From: Allgaiera indica
GTDB taxonomy: Bacteria > Pseudomonadota > Alphaproteobacteria > Rhodobacterales > Rhodobacteraceae
Assembly: GCF_900106675.1 (NCBI RefSeq)
Contig: NZ_FNOB01000009.1
Coordinates: 124,001-188,000, forward strand
DNA: 64,000 nucleotides
Direction of reading: 5' to 3'
The position numbers and the translations under genes are program-made. How positions within the stretch are numbered: the first letter of the stretch is position 1; every line of letters starts with the position of its first letter. This document shows positions 16,042 to 25,367 of this stretch, piece after piece. The notes below the pieces were generated by a model that was not told where the DNA came from, made no database searches, and saw only the letters and a program-made list of their open reading frames with translations.

Positions 16042-17535
16042 ATGGCCTATTTCCTGACCGCGGATGGCGGCACCGAAAGCCTGCGGGCCCGGGTCTATGA
16101 TCTTTCGGGCACCTGCCTGGCGAGCGCGGCAATCCCGTATGAGACGCGCTTCGGCGCCGGGGCGCGGGCCGAACAGGACCCCGAGGATTGGTGGCGCGCC
16201 TTCGTGAATGCCGCGCGCAAGGCGATCGCAGAATCCGGAGTTGACGCGCGCGCGATCGAGGCGATCAGCCTGGCGACGACCTCGTGTTCCGTCGTGGCGC
16301 TGGACGGACAGGGCAACGCGCTGCGACCGGCGATCATCTGGATGGATGTGCGCGCCGGCGAAGAGGCCGAGGCGGCCCTGGCCACCGAAGACGCCGCGCT
16401 GCGGGTGAACGGCGCGGGGCATGGCCCGGTTTCGGCGGAATGGATGATCCCCAAGGCGCTGTGGATCCAACGCCACGAACCCCAGATCTTCGATCGCGCC
16501 GCGACGATCTGCGAATACCAGGATTTCATGACCCTGCGCCTGACAGGCGAACGCACGGCCTGTTTCAACAACATCTCGCTTCGCTGGCACTATTCGGCCG
16601 AACATGGCGGCTGGCCGCTGTCGCTGATCGAGGCGCTGGGCCTTGGCGCGCTGCGCGACAAGTGGCCCGCCCGGGTTGTCCCGACCGCAGAGGTGATCGG
16701 CACGCTGACCACGGCCGCCGCGCGGGCGCTGGGCCTGCCCGCGTCGGTGAAGGTCGTGCAGGGGGGCGTGGATGCCTTCGTGGGCATGATCGGTCTGGGC
16801 GTCGCGCGGCCCGGGCAGCTGGCGCTGATCACCGGGTCGTCGCATCTGCAATACGCCGTCACCGACCGGCCGATCCATGCGGCGGGGATCTGGGGCGCCT
16901 ATGCGGATCTGCCCGCTGCGGGGCGCTACATGCTGGAAGGCGGCCAGACCTCGACCGGGTCGATCATCGCCTGGCTCGGGCGGCTGATGAACGGCACGAT
17001 GGATCTGGATGCGCTGAACCGCCTGGCGGCAGGGCTGGAGCCGGGCGCGGATGGGCTGATCGTGCAGGACCATTTCCAGGGCAACCGCACCCCCTATACC
17101 GATCCGCTGTCGCGCGGCGCGATCGTCGGGCTGACCCTGGCGCATGAGCCGCAGCACATCTTCCGTGCGATCATGGAGGGGATCGGCTTCGGCACGCGGC
17201 TGATCCTCGACACCATGGCCGAGGCCGGCTGCCGCAGTGAAGAGATCACCATCGGCGGCGGGGCGACGGCGTCTGATCTTTGGGTCCAGATCCATGCCGA
17301 TACCGCGGGGCTGCCGGTCGCCGTGCCTGCCTCGCGCGATGGGCCTTCGGTGGGGGCGGCGGTGCTGGCGGCGATGGGTGCCGGGCATTTCGCCAGCATT
17401 GACGACGGCATCGCCGCAATGGTCAAACCCGACCGGCGGTTCGAGCCGCGCCCGCGCGAGGCAGCCCTTTACGACGATATCTATGCCCGCTACCGCGCGC
17501 TGTATCCCGCATTGAAAGCGCCGCGCGCGGGCTGA
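16042..17535 (+). CDS. FGGY-family carbohydrate kinase
   Basis: Cytoplasmic sugar/polyol kinase, 497 residues. ATG 16042 is preceded by GGAGA; an in-frame ATG at 16024 adds six residues over this ribosome site. N-terminal phosphate motif is LTADGGTESLRARVYD. IIWMDVRAGEEAE lies near residue 98. GGVDAFVGMIGLG near residue 240 contains the catalytic Asp. The C-terminal FGGY region reads EITIGGGATASDLWVQIHAD then GPSVGAAVLAA. It closes the rightward operon after acoABC, so it probably phosphorylates the imported compound before cleavage, as LsrK does in the lsr pathway. Substrate unknown. Confidence 0.88.
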   Translation: MAYFLTADGGTESLRARVYDLSGTCLASAAIPYETRFGAGARAEQDPEDWWRAFVNAARKAIAESGVDARAIEAISLATTSCSVVALDGQGNALRPAIIWMDVRAGEEAEAALATEDAALRVNGAGHGPVSAEWMIPKALWIQRHEPQIFDRAATICEYQDFMTLRLTGERTACFNNISLRWHYSAEHGGWPLSLIEALGLGALRDKWPARVVPTAEVIGTLTTAAARALGLPASVKVVQGGVDAFVGMIGLGVARPGQLALITGSSHLQYAVTDRPIHAAGIWGAYADLPAAGRYMLEGGQTSTGSIIAWLGRLMNGTMDLDALNRLAAGLEPGADGLIVQDHFQGNRTPYTDPLSRGAIVGLTLAHEPQHIFRAIMEGIGFGTRLILDTMAEAGCRSEEITIGGGATASDLWVQIHADTAGLPVAVPASRDGPSVGAAVLAAMGAGHFASIDDGIAAMVKPDRRFEPRPREAALYDDIYARYRALYPALKAPRAG

Positions 17536-17828
17536 GGGGCTTGGTTTCGAAATCAAGGCGCGGCCCTGGTACTGTCGATGGTGCCGGGCCCGTTGGAAAC
17601 CTGCTCATCCCTCGCCACGGCTGCGCAGAAATCGAACCCACCGAACCTAGCTCTACTGTAACCAGTCGCCGCCGCGTCGGGCGTGATCGCAATTTGGTGC
17701 ATCCCGCGCGGCGCGCTTGCCCAAACTGAACTGCGCGACTACCTATCCGGGATCCGCAGGCACCCTGTCACCGACGAGGGACCCGCAGAGGATAATTCCG
17801 ACCACATTTTGTCTTCCCGGGCCTTGCC

Positions 17829-19643
17829 ATGACGACAGATCCCCAGCCGACCCGATCCGCCCGTCCCAACCGCCTTCTGCGCGCGACGCGGTTGGGACGG
17901 GCCGAGATCCGGCGCTTGGTGCGCAACCGGGAATTCGCGCAGATTGTGCTGGCTGCGCTGATCGGCAGTTTCGTCGGCCTTCTGACGGTCGGGCTGCGCG
18001 ACATTGTCCTGGCGTTGCAGTCGCTGAACTTCGGCCTGATCTTCGGGGCGCATCTGTCGGCACAGACCGCCGTCGATCACTGGCGGCTGGTGCTGGTTCC
18101 CGCGGTTGGTGGGCTGATCCTTGGCCTTCTGACGCTGGCATTGCAAAAGCTTCGCCCGACAGAGATCATCGACCCGATCGAGGCCAACGCGCTCTATGGC
18201 GGCCAGCTTGGATTTCGCGATTCGGCGCGGTTGACCGGGCTGACCATCGTGTCCAACGCCTGCGGCGCCTCGGTGGGCATGGAGGCGGGCTACAGCCAGT
18301 TCGGGGCCGGGATCTTCGCCTCGGTCGGCAGATTTTTCCATCTGCGCCGAGAGGATCAGCGCACCATGGTTTCGGCCGGTGCCGCGGCGGCGATCGCGGC
18401 GGCCTTCAACGCGCCGCTGGCCGGCGCCTTCTACGGCTTCGAACTGATCCATTCGCGCTACACCACGAAGTTGCTGGCGCCGGTGCTGGCCGCCTGCCTG
18501 TCTTCGGTGTTGGTGGCGCGCGAGTTGCGCTCTGACGCGCCGCTTTTCGATGTCTTCGGCGCGTTCGCCGTGCCGCATGCATATTATATGCTGTTCGTGC
18601 TGCTCGGGTTCGCGGCTGCGGCTGTCGGCATCCTGACCATGCGGCTTGCCACCACGGTCGAGCGGCTGCTGAAGGCGACCGGGCTGCCCGGCTGGGCGCG
18701 CCCCGCGATCGGTGGGCTGGCGGTGGGCCTTCTGGCCTTTGGGTCGCCGCAGATCCTCGGCTCGGGTCATGGGGCGATCGATTTCCACCTGAAGACCCAG
18801 TGGGCCCTTGTGCCGGTCTTCTTGCTTCTCATCGGAAAGGTCTTGGGTTCGGCCATCTCGCTGGGCGCCAGCTTTCGTGGCGGCCTGTTTTCTTCCTCGC
18901 TCTTCATCGGGCTCTTGCTGGGCGCGGTGTTTGCCGATGCCCTCGGCCTGATCTATCCGGCCGTGCTGCCAGAGCGTACCGCCTTCATGCTGGTGGGAAT
19001 GGGGGCGGCCGGTGCCGCGATCATCGGCGCGCCCTTCACCATGGTCTTTCTGGTGCTGGAATCGACGGGCGATTTCATGATCACGCTGGCCACCCTGATC
19101 GGGGTGCTGATCGCGTCGACGACGGTGCGATTGACCTTCGGGTATTCGTTCTCGACCTGGCGCTTTCACCTGCGCGGCGTGCCGGTACGCGGCGCCTTCG
19201 ACATCGGCTGGATATCCGGTTTGACTGCGGGCCGCATGATGCGCACCGATGCGCGCACGGTGCCCTTGACGATACCGCTGTCCGAATTGCGCGCCAGCGT
19301 GCCGCTTGGCAGCACCAAGACCCTGTTCGCGGTGCGAAGCGACGGCGGATACAGCGGCGTGATCGACGTCGCGGCCGCGCATGATCCGGAACTCACCGAA
19401 CTTGCGCCCCATCTCGTTGCGGAAGACCTGACCACCTGCCGCAGCTGTTTCATATTGCCCGGTGAGGACGTTCAGGCCGTGCTGGACAAGTTTGCCGAAG
19501 CTCAGGCCGAGACGCTGCCGGTGGTGGCTTCGGCCGGCAATCCCCAGATTCTGGGCTATCTGTCCGAAGCCTATTGCCTCAAGCGCTACGCCCAGGAACT
19601 TGAGCGGCGCCGCCGCGATGACCTGGGTCTGGGCAAGGCTTAG
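17829..19643 (+). CDS. ClC-family chloride channel or H+/Cl- antiporter with C-terminal regulatory region
   Basis: Integral membrane anion transporter, 604 residues. About a dozen hydrophobic segments cover residues 35-440. Characteristic sites are NACGASVGMEAGYSQFGAG near residue 143, where the usual GREGP reads GMEAG but keeps the gating Glu, then FNAPLAGAFYGFEL near residue 197 and GASFRGGLFSSSLFIGLLLG near residue 346. Residues about 480-590 form a soluble tail with degenerate CBS-like halves (TLFAVRSDGGYSGVIDV; LPVVASAGNPQILGYLSE). No operon partner. Exchanger versus channel cannot be decided by eye. Confidence 0.88.
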   Translation: MTTDPQPTRSARPNRLLRATRLGRAEIRRLVRNREFAQIVLAALIGSFVGLLTVGLRDIVLALQSLNFGLIFGAHLSAQTAVDHWRLVLVPAVGGLILGLLTLALQKLRPTEIIDPIEANALYGGQLGFRDSARLTGLTIVSNACGASVGMEAGYSQFGAGIFASVGRFFHLRREDQRTMVSAGAAAAIAAAFNAPLAGAFYGFELIHSRYTTKLLAPVLAACLSSVLVARELRSDAPLFDVFGAFAVPHAYYMLFVLLGFAAAAVGILTMRLATTVERLLKATGLPGWARPAIGGLAVGLLAFGSPQILGSGHGAIDFHLKTQWALVPVFLLLIGKVLGSAISLGASFRGGLFSSSLFIGLLLGAVFADALGLIYPAVLPERTAFMLVGMGAAGAAIIGAPFTMVFLVLESTGDFMITLATLIGVLIASTTVRLTFGYSFSTWRFHLRGVPVRGAFDIGWISGLTAGRMMRTDARTVPLTIPLSELRASVPLGSTKTLFAVRSDGGYSGVIDVAAAHDPELTELAPHLVAEDLTTCRSCFILPGEDVQAVLDKFAEAQAETLPVVASAGNPQILGYLSEAYCLKRYAQELERRRRDDLGLGKA

Positions 19644-19701
19644 CGGGTCGAGCCCCGCGGCCTGGCCGTGCGGGGTGAATAACCGCGCTGACATGGGGCA
19701 A

Positions 19702-20010
19702 CTACGCCTCTAGCCACGACGACGGGGCAACCAGGGGGCGCACCCGGAACACGCCCTGACCCGTGCGGAAGCGCGTGACCCCGTGCAGTATCGCCCGGCG
19801 AAGAAAGCGGCCGTAAAGGCCGACATGACGCCGACCCTCGTCGACCCAAAAGCTGGGCAGGACGCTCGCCGACACCCTTGCCCCGGGGGGCAGGGGGTTC
19901 ATCCGCTTCGGCTGTCGCGGGGCCGGGTGCGCATAGGCCACCTGGCGACCTGCAGGGGCCGCTAAGAGAAAGGGTGGGGCCACGAAGCCCCTGCCGGAGG
20001 CGACGCTCAA
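19702..20010 (-). CDS. Possible small protein of unknown function
   Basis: A leftward frame of 102 codons with G/C-rich third positions. The later part, from an internal Met at codon 37 (MNPLPPGARVSASVLPSFWV onwards), looks protein-like, with RRHVGLYGRFLRRAILHG. I recognise no family, and the ribosome site is poor. It fills the gap between the ClC gene and the tRNA-Arg fragments. It could equally be chance coding in GC-rich DNA. Confidence 0.3.
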   Translation of the reverse strand: MSVASGRGFVAPPFLLAAPAGRQVAYAHPAPRQPKRMNPLPPGARVSASVLPSFWVDEGRRHVGLYGRFLRRAILHGVTRFRTGQGVFRVRPLVAPSSWLEA

Positions 20011-20056
20011 GGTGATTGCCGGCCTGGGGTCAGGCTGCTACATGGCGAATTGGAGA

Positions 20057-20097
20057 GCCCCCATAGCTCAACTGGATAGAGCAGCCGCCTTCTAAGC
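20057..20097 (+). pseudogene. tRNA-Arg(TCT) 5' half, older integration scar
   Basis: The sequence runs from acceptor strand GCCCCCA through TAGCTC and the D loop to anticodon stem GCCGC and loop CTTCTAA, then GC. It then breaks off, so the anticodon stem, T arm and 3' acceptor are missing. A matching 3' half (acceptor TGGGGGC) is not seen in this window. It lies 95 bases before a second tRNA-Arg half and appears to mark an earlier insertion into the same kind of site. Confidence 0.8.
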
Positions 20098-20192
20098 TGA
20101 CGGTCTGGGGCCAGAAGAATATGGAATTACAGAGGGTTGGGAAAACGCCGACGGCTTGCGAACCGTTTTCCGAACCGTTATCAAAGAGCCAC

Positions 20193-20232
20193 GGTCCCGT
20201 AGCTCAACTGGATAGAGCACCTGACTTCTAAT
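20193..20232 (+). pseudogene. tRNA-Arg(TCT) 5' half at the left end (attL) of the element
   Basis: GGTCCCG acceptor strand, TAGCTC, D loop, anticodon stem CCTGA, loop CTTCTAA and one more T, then element sequence. It completes exactly with the 3' half at 35416-35460: CCTGA pairs TCAGG and GGTCCCG pairs CGGGATC with one G-U. The shared core is CTTCTAAT (20225-20232). Confidence 0.9.
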
Positions 20233-20357
20233 TCCAACATGCGACCTGACTGACGGTCGCTGTCGGTATAATTACCTAATAAAATCAGGCGCTTCGGTTG
20301 ATCATCCCCGCCGCTGGATGCCATGCAATTGCATAGTTGATTGCATGGAGGCCTATC

Positions 20358-21554
20358 GTGGCTACGCAAGAAATGACCTTCACCAAGGGCGCGCTCGACA
20401 AGGCGGCGCACGCGAGCGGCGCGGCGACGCGGTATCGCGATGCCCGCTATCCCAACCTCTACTTGGAGGTCGGCGCTCGCTCGAAAACGTGGCGCTACCG
20501 CAAGTTCTGGAAGGGGCAGAACTTCACGGAGACCCTCGGGACGTGGCCGCAGATGACGGTGATCGAGGCGGCCCAGACCGCGGCCGAGATCAACACGCAG
20601 GTCGAGGATGCGGGCATCGTCATCAAGGACACCCGCCCGCGCGGTGCGGGCGAGATCACGCTGCGGGAGGCGCTGGAGCAGCACGTCACGCGGGCGCTCG
20701 ACCCGCGCCAGAGGAAGATCAGCGAAGAGACGGCTGCCGGGTATGCGTCGGTCATGCGCCTTCACGTCCCGCGCTGGCTCGACATGCCGATCTCGGACAT
20801 CACGCGGCAGATGGTGAACGAGAAGATCAAGACGATGTCCAACATCCCGACCACGGCCAGTTCGCTGCTGCGGACGCTCTCGGCGATCTATGGCACTCAG
20901 CTTGCCTATCGCGATGATGGCTACGAGCACGACCCGACCTACCGGGTGAAAGGGTATGAGGCGCGCACCCGCGAGCTGCTGTTCGACGAGGCGAAACGCT
21001 GGCCAGCGCTGGACGCCATCTCGAAGGTGCCGAACCCGACCCGCCGCGCCGCATGGCTTGCCCTGCTGTTCACGGGCTTTCGGATGCAGAATATTCGTGA
21101 GCTTCGCTGGACGGATATCGACTTCGAGGAGCGGATGGTGACGCTCGGGCGGATGAAAAACGGCTTGAAACGAACCTTCCCGCTTTCCGACATTGCAGTC
21201 GAGGTGTTCCGCCAGACGCCGCGCACTCATGATGTGATCGTCTTCGAGGGCCGGCACTACGGCAAACCCATTACAGGCCTTCGTCAGATCGACCTCGACG
21301 GCAACGATGTGAACAGTGGAGGCGTTCTCAGACCCCATGATACCCGACACCTTTTTTCGTCGGCGGCTGCAAAGGCAGGTCTTTCTGGCCCGGTGATCAA
21401 CTGGATGCGCGGGGACATCACCATTATGCAAGGTGCGGCTGGCCGCTATATGCACGATCTTGGGTCGCACGCGGATGCGAACGCCATCGCGGAACAGATC
21501 GTTTTCAAATGTTCACCTTCTTTGCCCGTTGCAAAGTTGCTCAGGCCTGCTTAA
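20358..21554 (+). CDS. int: Tyrosine-type integrase
   Basis: Site-specific recombinase for insertion and excision of the element; 398 residues from GTG 20358. GGAGG lies seven bases before that GTG; a TTG at 20337 is the other option. The N-terminal part (about 1-80) is an arm-binding domain, followed by a SAM-like core-binding domain (about 95-200). The catalytic domain shows TGFRMQNIRELRW (first Arg), RPHDTRHLFSSAAAKAG (His-x-x-Arg) and GRYMHDLGSHADANA with the probable nucleophilic Tyr. It sits next to the left attachment site and reads inward, typical of tRNA-targeting islands. Confidence 0.93.
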   Translation: MATQEMTFTKGALDKAAHASGAATRYRDARYPNLYLEVGARSKTWRYRKFWKGQNFTETLGTWPQMTVIEAAQTAAEINTQVEDAGIVIKDTRPRGAGEITLREALEQHVTRALDPRQRKISEETAAGYASVMRLHVPRWLDMPISDITRQMVNEKIKTMSNIPTTASSLLRTLSAIYGTQLAYRDDGYEHDPTYRVKGYEARTRELLFDEAKRWPALDAISKVPNPTRRAAWLALLFTGFRMQNIRELRWTDIDFEERMVTLGRMKNGLKRTFPLSDIAVEVFRQTPRTHDVIVFEGRHYGKPITGLRQIDLDGNDVNSGGVLRPHDTRHLFSSAAAKAGLSGPVINWMRGDITIMQGAAGRYMHDLGSHADANAIAEQIVFKCSPSLPVAKLLRPA

Positions 21555-21730
21555 CTTAATTTCACTTGCCTCCACTTTAAGGAAACCCCCTTCGAGTGAG
21601 GCCGTGACGCGACAGCGAACCAAGAACGCTGAGGAACCTTAATCTTGCCTCCGGGCGGTGAAGGCCTCTTGGGGAGAGGATGGGAGGAAAGCGCACGGTC
21701 ATCTGGCTCTCATATCCAGAGAGATGACCT

Positions 21731-21967
21731 ATGCACGACCTGAATCCGCTCGTCGCCGAGTTGCGCGATGTTATCGAAGCTCAATCTTTTCCTGAAATCA
21801 TGACGCCTGCGCAAGCCGCGCAATTCCTTGGTGTGTCCGAGGACTACCTGCGCGATCACCGCAAGGCCCGTTCCGGCCCAGCGTATTCGCAGCCTGCGAC
21901 GAAGATCATCCGCTATATGCGCGCCGATCTGATCGCTTGGCTGAACCGCTCGCGCGTCGGCGCATGA
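21731..21967 (+). CDS. Excisionase/AlpA-like helix-turn-helix protein
   Basis: A 78-residue DNA-binding protein with a MerR-like (HTH_17) winged helix: IMTPAQAAQFLGVSEDYLRD near residues 23-42, followed by KARSGPAYSQPATKIIRYMR and DLIAWLNRSR. Such proteins next to an integrase usually act as recombination directionality factor or as activator of element genes. It sits 176 bases after int and 143 bases before the primase gene. Confidence 0.75.
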   Translation: MHDLNPLVAELRDVIEAQSFPEIMTPAQAAQFLGVSEDYLRDHRKARSGPAYSQPATKIIRYMRADLIAWLNRSRVGA

Positions 21968-22110
21968 AATGACCGAGGCAAGTTGGCCCTCGCCTCGGTC
22001 GTATTGGTAGCGCAGAGCAACGCTAGTATCGCGTAACATGTTATATCGCATGTTGCTTCGCGGTTCGACCAAACTTTGAGGACCAGCTTGTCCGTCTTGA
22101 GGACAAGATT

Positions 22111-24558
22111 ATGGAATTGATCAAGCAAATCGCAGCCCTCGCAAGCGCAGAGGCGCACGCCGAAGGCTATCCCGACAAGAAAACGGGCAAATTCACCTAC
22201 CGCAAGGTCGAAGGCGCAATCACGCCAAAGATGCTGGCGGCGCACCTCGACGGAACGCAGCCGCTCGGCATGTATCTGAACGTGGACGCGCAGCAGCAGA
22301 AATCGCACTTCCTCGTTCTGGACTTCGACGATCACGACAAGAGGGGAATCGCTTACCAGCCCACTCTGGAAGTCGCGATGCACCTCCAGCGCGAGAACAT
22401 TCCGTTCCTCGTGTTCCGCTCAGGTGGTGGTCACGGCTATCACATCTGGCTCGCCTTCGAGAACGCCCGTCGCGTGGACACCTTGAAGGCAGATGCGCAG
22501 CGACTCCTCGCAGGCGTCGAGGTGGACAAGACCAAGTTCGTGGCCGTGTCGTCGGGTTGCCTGAACCGCACGAAGGTCAACAGCAAAGGGAAGGCCACCC
22601 ACGTTGAACACGGCGTCGAGGTGCTGCCAAAGGGCAAGGGTGCGCAGAACGTCGCGGTCCCCTGCTCTCGGGCGAGCGTGCCAATGAAGCTGGTGCAAGA
22701 TGGCTCGGCCATCAAGCTCGAAGAGTGCGGACTTGACGAGTTGGAATTGAAGTTCGTGCCGACGAAGAAGCCAGGACGCAAGGCAGCCGAGGAGTCGTCG
22801 GGCGTTGATCGCGATGCAGCCTTCGACGCCTTCATCCAGAAGTTCGACCCGGACGACCGCGCACAATGGGGCGCCGCTGGCATCTGCCTTCAGGTCGCCT
22901 TCGGCAAGGAGAATGATTGGGCGCGCGACCGCTGGACCGAATGGTCAAAGACCTCGCACAAGTATCAGGCGGGCGACGACGCCGACTGGGATCAGTTCAC
23001 CGGCGCGAAGAACTACTCGCCGTTGTCATTCTGGTACATCGCGAAGGACCATGGGTATTCGGGCAAGTGGCCGTTCACCCAGACAGAGCGCCGTAAACTG
23101 CTCGCCCTCGATTTCCTGACCGACGTGAAAATCCTCCGCGATCAGGCTGACAAGGCTTACGCGGAACTGCGCGAGCGCGACTTCGTTCAGATCGACTCGA
23201 ACGAGTTCAAAGAGACGGTCGCCCTCGCTCTGTATCGCAAAGAACAGAGCCTGCCCGACGAACGCGCGGTGAAGGGTGCGCAGATGATCGCGATGGCGAT
23301 GGCGCGCGATACGGAACCTGAAGACATCGCGCTGCGCTTCGCAAAGGTCGGTGGCAAGCGGTACGTCTTCCTCGCGGATAAGGGCCGCACGATCATTGAG
23401 ATCGACGAGGAGGGGTGGCGCGTGAACAACGAGGCGCCCGTGCAGTTCCGCAAGGGAATCGGGTTGCCCATGACCGTCGAGCGCGGCGGATCGCTCGACG
23501 AACTGCTCGCCTTCTTCAACGTCGACCGCGACTCGATGATCTTCCTCCTGGCTTGGATGGCGACTGCGATCATTCACCCCGGCGGTCAATGCCCAATCGC
23601 GATCCTCGACGGGATCGCGGGCTCCGGCAAGTCGTCCACCCTGAGCACCATCGTTCAGATCGTCGATCCGAAGGTGGGCGCGCAGGCGGGCGATCCGCAG
23701 AGCGAGGAAGACCTCGTCGTTTCCGCCTACCAGTCCGCCGCGCTGTCCTTCGACAACGTGTCGTCGCTCTCGCGTTTCTCGGACGCGCTCTGCCGTATGG
23801 CGACGGGGGGCGGGATGAGCCGCCGAAAGAAGTACTCGGACGGCGATGTCTTCGCCCTCGACGCGATGCGCCCGGTGATCGTCGCTGGGGTTGATCCTAC
23901 CTTCTACAAGCAAGATCTGATCGAGCGGATCATCCGCATCACCTTGACGAAACCGAAGGCCTACATCGACGAGGAGGAGTTCATTTCTCGGCGTCGTGAG
24001 ATGCTGCCGAGGTATCGCGGCGCGCTGTTCGATCTCGTTTCCCGCGTGCTGCGCGACGTTCACGGAATCGAGCAGACAACGGCGCGCTTCGGCGTGTTCA
24101 CGCGGGTCGGGGAGTGCATCGCGCGCCTGCTGGGACGAGAGGAGGGGTGGTTCATGACGCAGTATGAGATGATGCGGATGTCCATCGCTCTGGAGTCGAG
24201 TGAGGCGGACAGCGTTTACCAGTTTCTCGCTCATTACCTGCGGGGGTTCGACAAGGGCGTGGGGTCGAAGCACCGCGACACGGCGGGTCGCCTGCTGATG
24301 GAACTGAAGGACACACTGCGAGAGGCACCAATACCTGTCGCTGCTGCGGATATCCCGACGAACGCCCGCGTGATGGGGTCACGGATTTCCGAGTGCCTGT
24401 CGCTGCTCGCAAAATCGACGGGCTGGGTCGTGACGCGTGGAGCGGATCGAGAATTCGTCTTCGAGAAGATGTGGGAGATCGAGGTCTCGGCGGACGATGT
24501 GTTCGAGATCGCGAAGCAGTACGCAGACGCACGGGCGAGAGATGCTGGGATAGTCTAA
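22111..24558 (+). CDS. Primase-helicase replication protein (AEP-like primase, PriCT-2 and SF3-like ATPase)
   Basis: Replication initiator, 815 residues. Residues about 40-210 look like an archaeo-eukaryotic-type primase: FLVLDFDDHDKRG with the acidic motif, then FRSGGGHGYHIWLAFENA. Residues about 230-320 match a PriCT-2 domain (RAQWGAAGICLQVAFGKEN, SPLSFWYIAKDHGY). The helicase-like ATPase follows with Walker A LDGIAGSGKSSTLSTI near residue 498, ALSFDNVSSLSRFSDALCR as a likely Walker B/motif C region, and an ERIIRI arginine block. Proteins of this design replicate phage satellites. A terminator and an inverted-repeat region follow directly. Confidence 0.85.
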   Translation: MELIKQIAALASAEAHAEGYPDKKTGKFTYRKVEGAITPKMLAAHLDGTQPLGMYLNVDAQQQKSHFLVLDFDDHDKRGIAYQPTLEVAMHLQRENIPFLVFRSGGGHGYHIWLAFENARRVDTLKADAQRLLAGVEVDKTKFVAVSSGCLNRTKVNSKGKATHVEHGVEVLPKGKGAQNVAVPCSRASVPMKLVQDGSAIKLEECGLDELELKFVPTKKPGRKAAEESSGVDRDAAFDAFIQKFDPDDRAQWGAAGICLQVAFGKENDWARDRWTEWSKTSHKYQAGDDADWDQFTGAKNYSPLSFWYIAKDHGYSGKWPFTQTERRKLLALDFLTDVKILRDQADKAYAELRERDFVQIDSNEFKETVALALYRKEQSLPDERAVKGAQMIAMAMARDTEPEDIALRFAKVGGKRYVFLADKGRTIIEIDEEGWRVNNEAPVQFRKGIGLPMTVERGGSLDELLAFFNVDRDSMIFLLAWMATAIIHPGGQCPIAILDGIAGSGKSSTLSTIVQIVDPKVGAQAGDPQSEEDLVVSAYQSAALSFDNVSSLSRFSDALCRMATGGGMSRRKKYSDGDVFALDAMRPVIVAGVDPTFYKQDLIERIIRITLTKPKAYIDEEEFISRRREMLPRYRGALFDLVSRVLRDVHGIEQTTARFGVFTRVGECIARLLGREEGWFMTQYEMMRMSIALESSEADSVYQFLAHYLRGFDKGVGSKHRDTAGRLLMELKDTLREAPIPVAAADIPTNARVMGSRISECLSLLAKSTGWVVTRGADREFVFEKMWEIEVSADDVFEIAKQYADARARDAGIV

Positions 24559-24570
24559 GCTGCGCCAATA

Positions 24571-24723
24571 GCGACGCACACTACGCAAAAGGCGCGCGAG
24601 GGGAAACTCTCGTGCGTTTTTTATTGGATGGATGGATCGCGCTCACGAAATGTTACATCCATCCATACAATAGTTTCGCGTAAGTAATTTTGGGAGTGAT
24701 GATGTTTGCGTAGTGTGCGTCGC
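24571..24723. repeat. Nested inverted repeats downstream of the primase gene (origin candidate)
   Basis: Perfect 19-base outer arms, GCGACGCACACTACGCAAA at 24571-24589 and its reverse complement at 24705-24723. Inside are a 10-base hairpin (TGGATGGATG at 24625-24634, CATCCATCCA at 24656-24665) and the primase terminator. About 85 bases on, TGATTGCAT+CG/GG is repeated (24808-24818, 24822-24832), and TGATTGCATGG also occurs near int (20338-20348). Satellite origins often sit beside the primase gene, so I propose an origin; this is inference. Confidence 0.5.
24593..24625 (+). terminator. Rho-independent terminator after the primase-helicase gene
   Basis: Stem CGCGCGAG, eight-base loop, CTCGTGCG (one G-U pair), then TTTTTTATT. 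It starts 34 bases after the primase stop codon. Confidence 0.75.
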
Positions 24724-25367
24724 CGGAGTCGCGTCTTGACGCCATTCGTGCACAGAACTCCCGATCTCGCCCGCCTCTCTCCACCTGAGCGCACAGTTTC
24801 GGCTTGATGATTGCATCGTTCTGATTGCATGGCGATCTATCTTTAAGCAATATCAAAAGGTTGCTGCCCGAGCGCGTCTGATTGAGCATTCGCTGATCCA
24901 CCGCGTTCAGGTATGCTGAAATACGTCAACAATGGTGACATACTGGCCTGCTGAATATCTGCCACAAGGTGGGGCACGCTCCGCCAAGTAGAGCGCGCGC
25001 CCACAGACCCAGCCAGCTAGGCGAGACGCGGGCGTCTCAGGCATCGGCCCTACCGCCCATACCCGTTGACCATGCCGACCGTCTCTGACGCGGCGCTGTG
25101 GGCCTCAGGTAGCACCCGGCGGCGCCCGTCGAAGGGACCCCCTGTTCTGCTGCTGGCCCCCCGGTCCCACCTTCGGAAATTTCTCAAACCATCCAAACCT
25201 TTCCCCGGCCCAGCAACACCTTCTTCTCCGGCCCGATTACCTTCCTCTCCGGTTTGTTCGCCCTTGGTTCCACCGCATTGTGACGGTGCACGCGGGGAGT
25301 TCCGGGCGGTGGGCGCGTGCATGATCCTGACTGGTCCACCGCCCGACCCCAGACAGGAGCCACCGCC
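24724..25367. other. Non-coding stretch before the portal gene
   Basis: About 640 bases without a convincing gene. The first part (24800-24960) is relatively AT-rich and holds the TGATTGCAT repeats. The second part (25130-25300) is pyrimidine-rich with repeated CTTC/CTCCGG words and long chance frames on both strands. It may contain origin elements, the promoter of the packaging operon or a packaging site; none can be proven by eye. Confidence 0.35.

Noticed and set aside
14341-17556. A 1071-codon open frame on the minus strand
   Set aside because: It is the antisense shadow of acoB, acoC and the FGGY kinase, all of which have full family motifs on the plus strand. High GC removes stop codons from the opposite frame.
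20057-20232. Two functional tRNA-Arg genes
   Set aside because: Both end after the anticodon loop; the T arm and 3' acceptor are missing, so they are fragments.
23026-24273. A 415-codon minus-strand frame in the primase gene
   Set aside because: Antisense shadow of the primase-helicase, which carries clear primase, PriCT-2 and Walker motifs.
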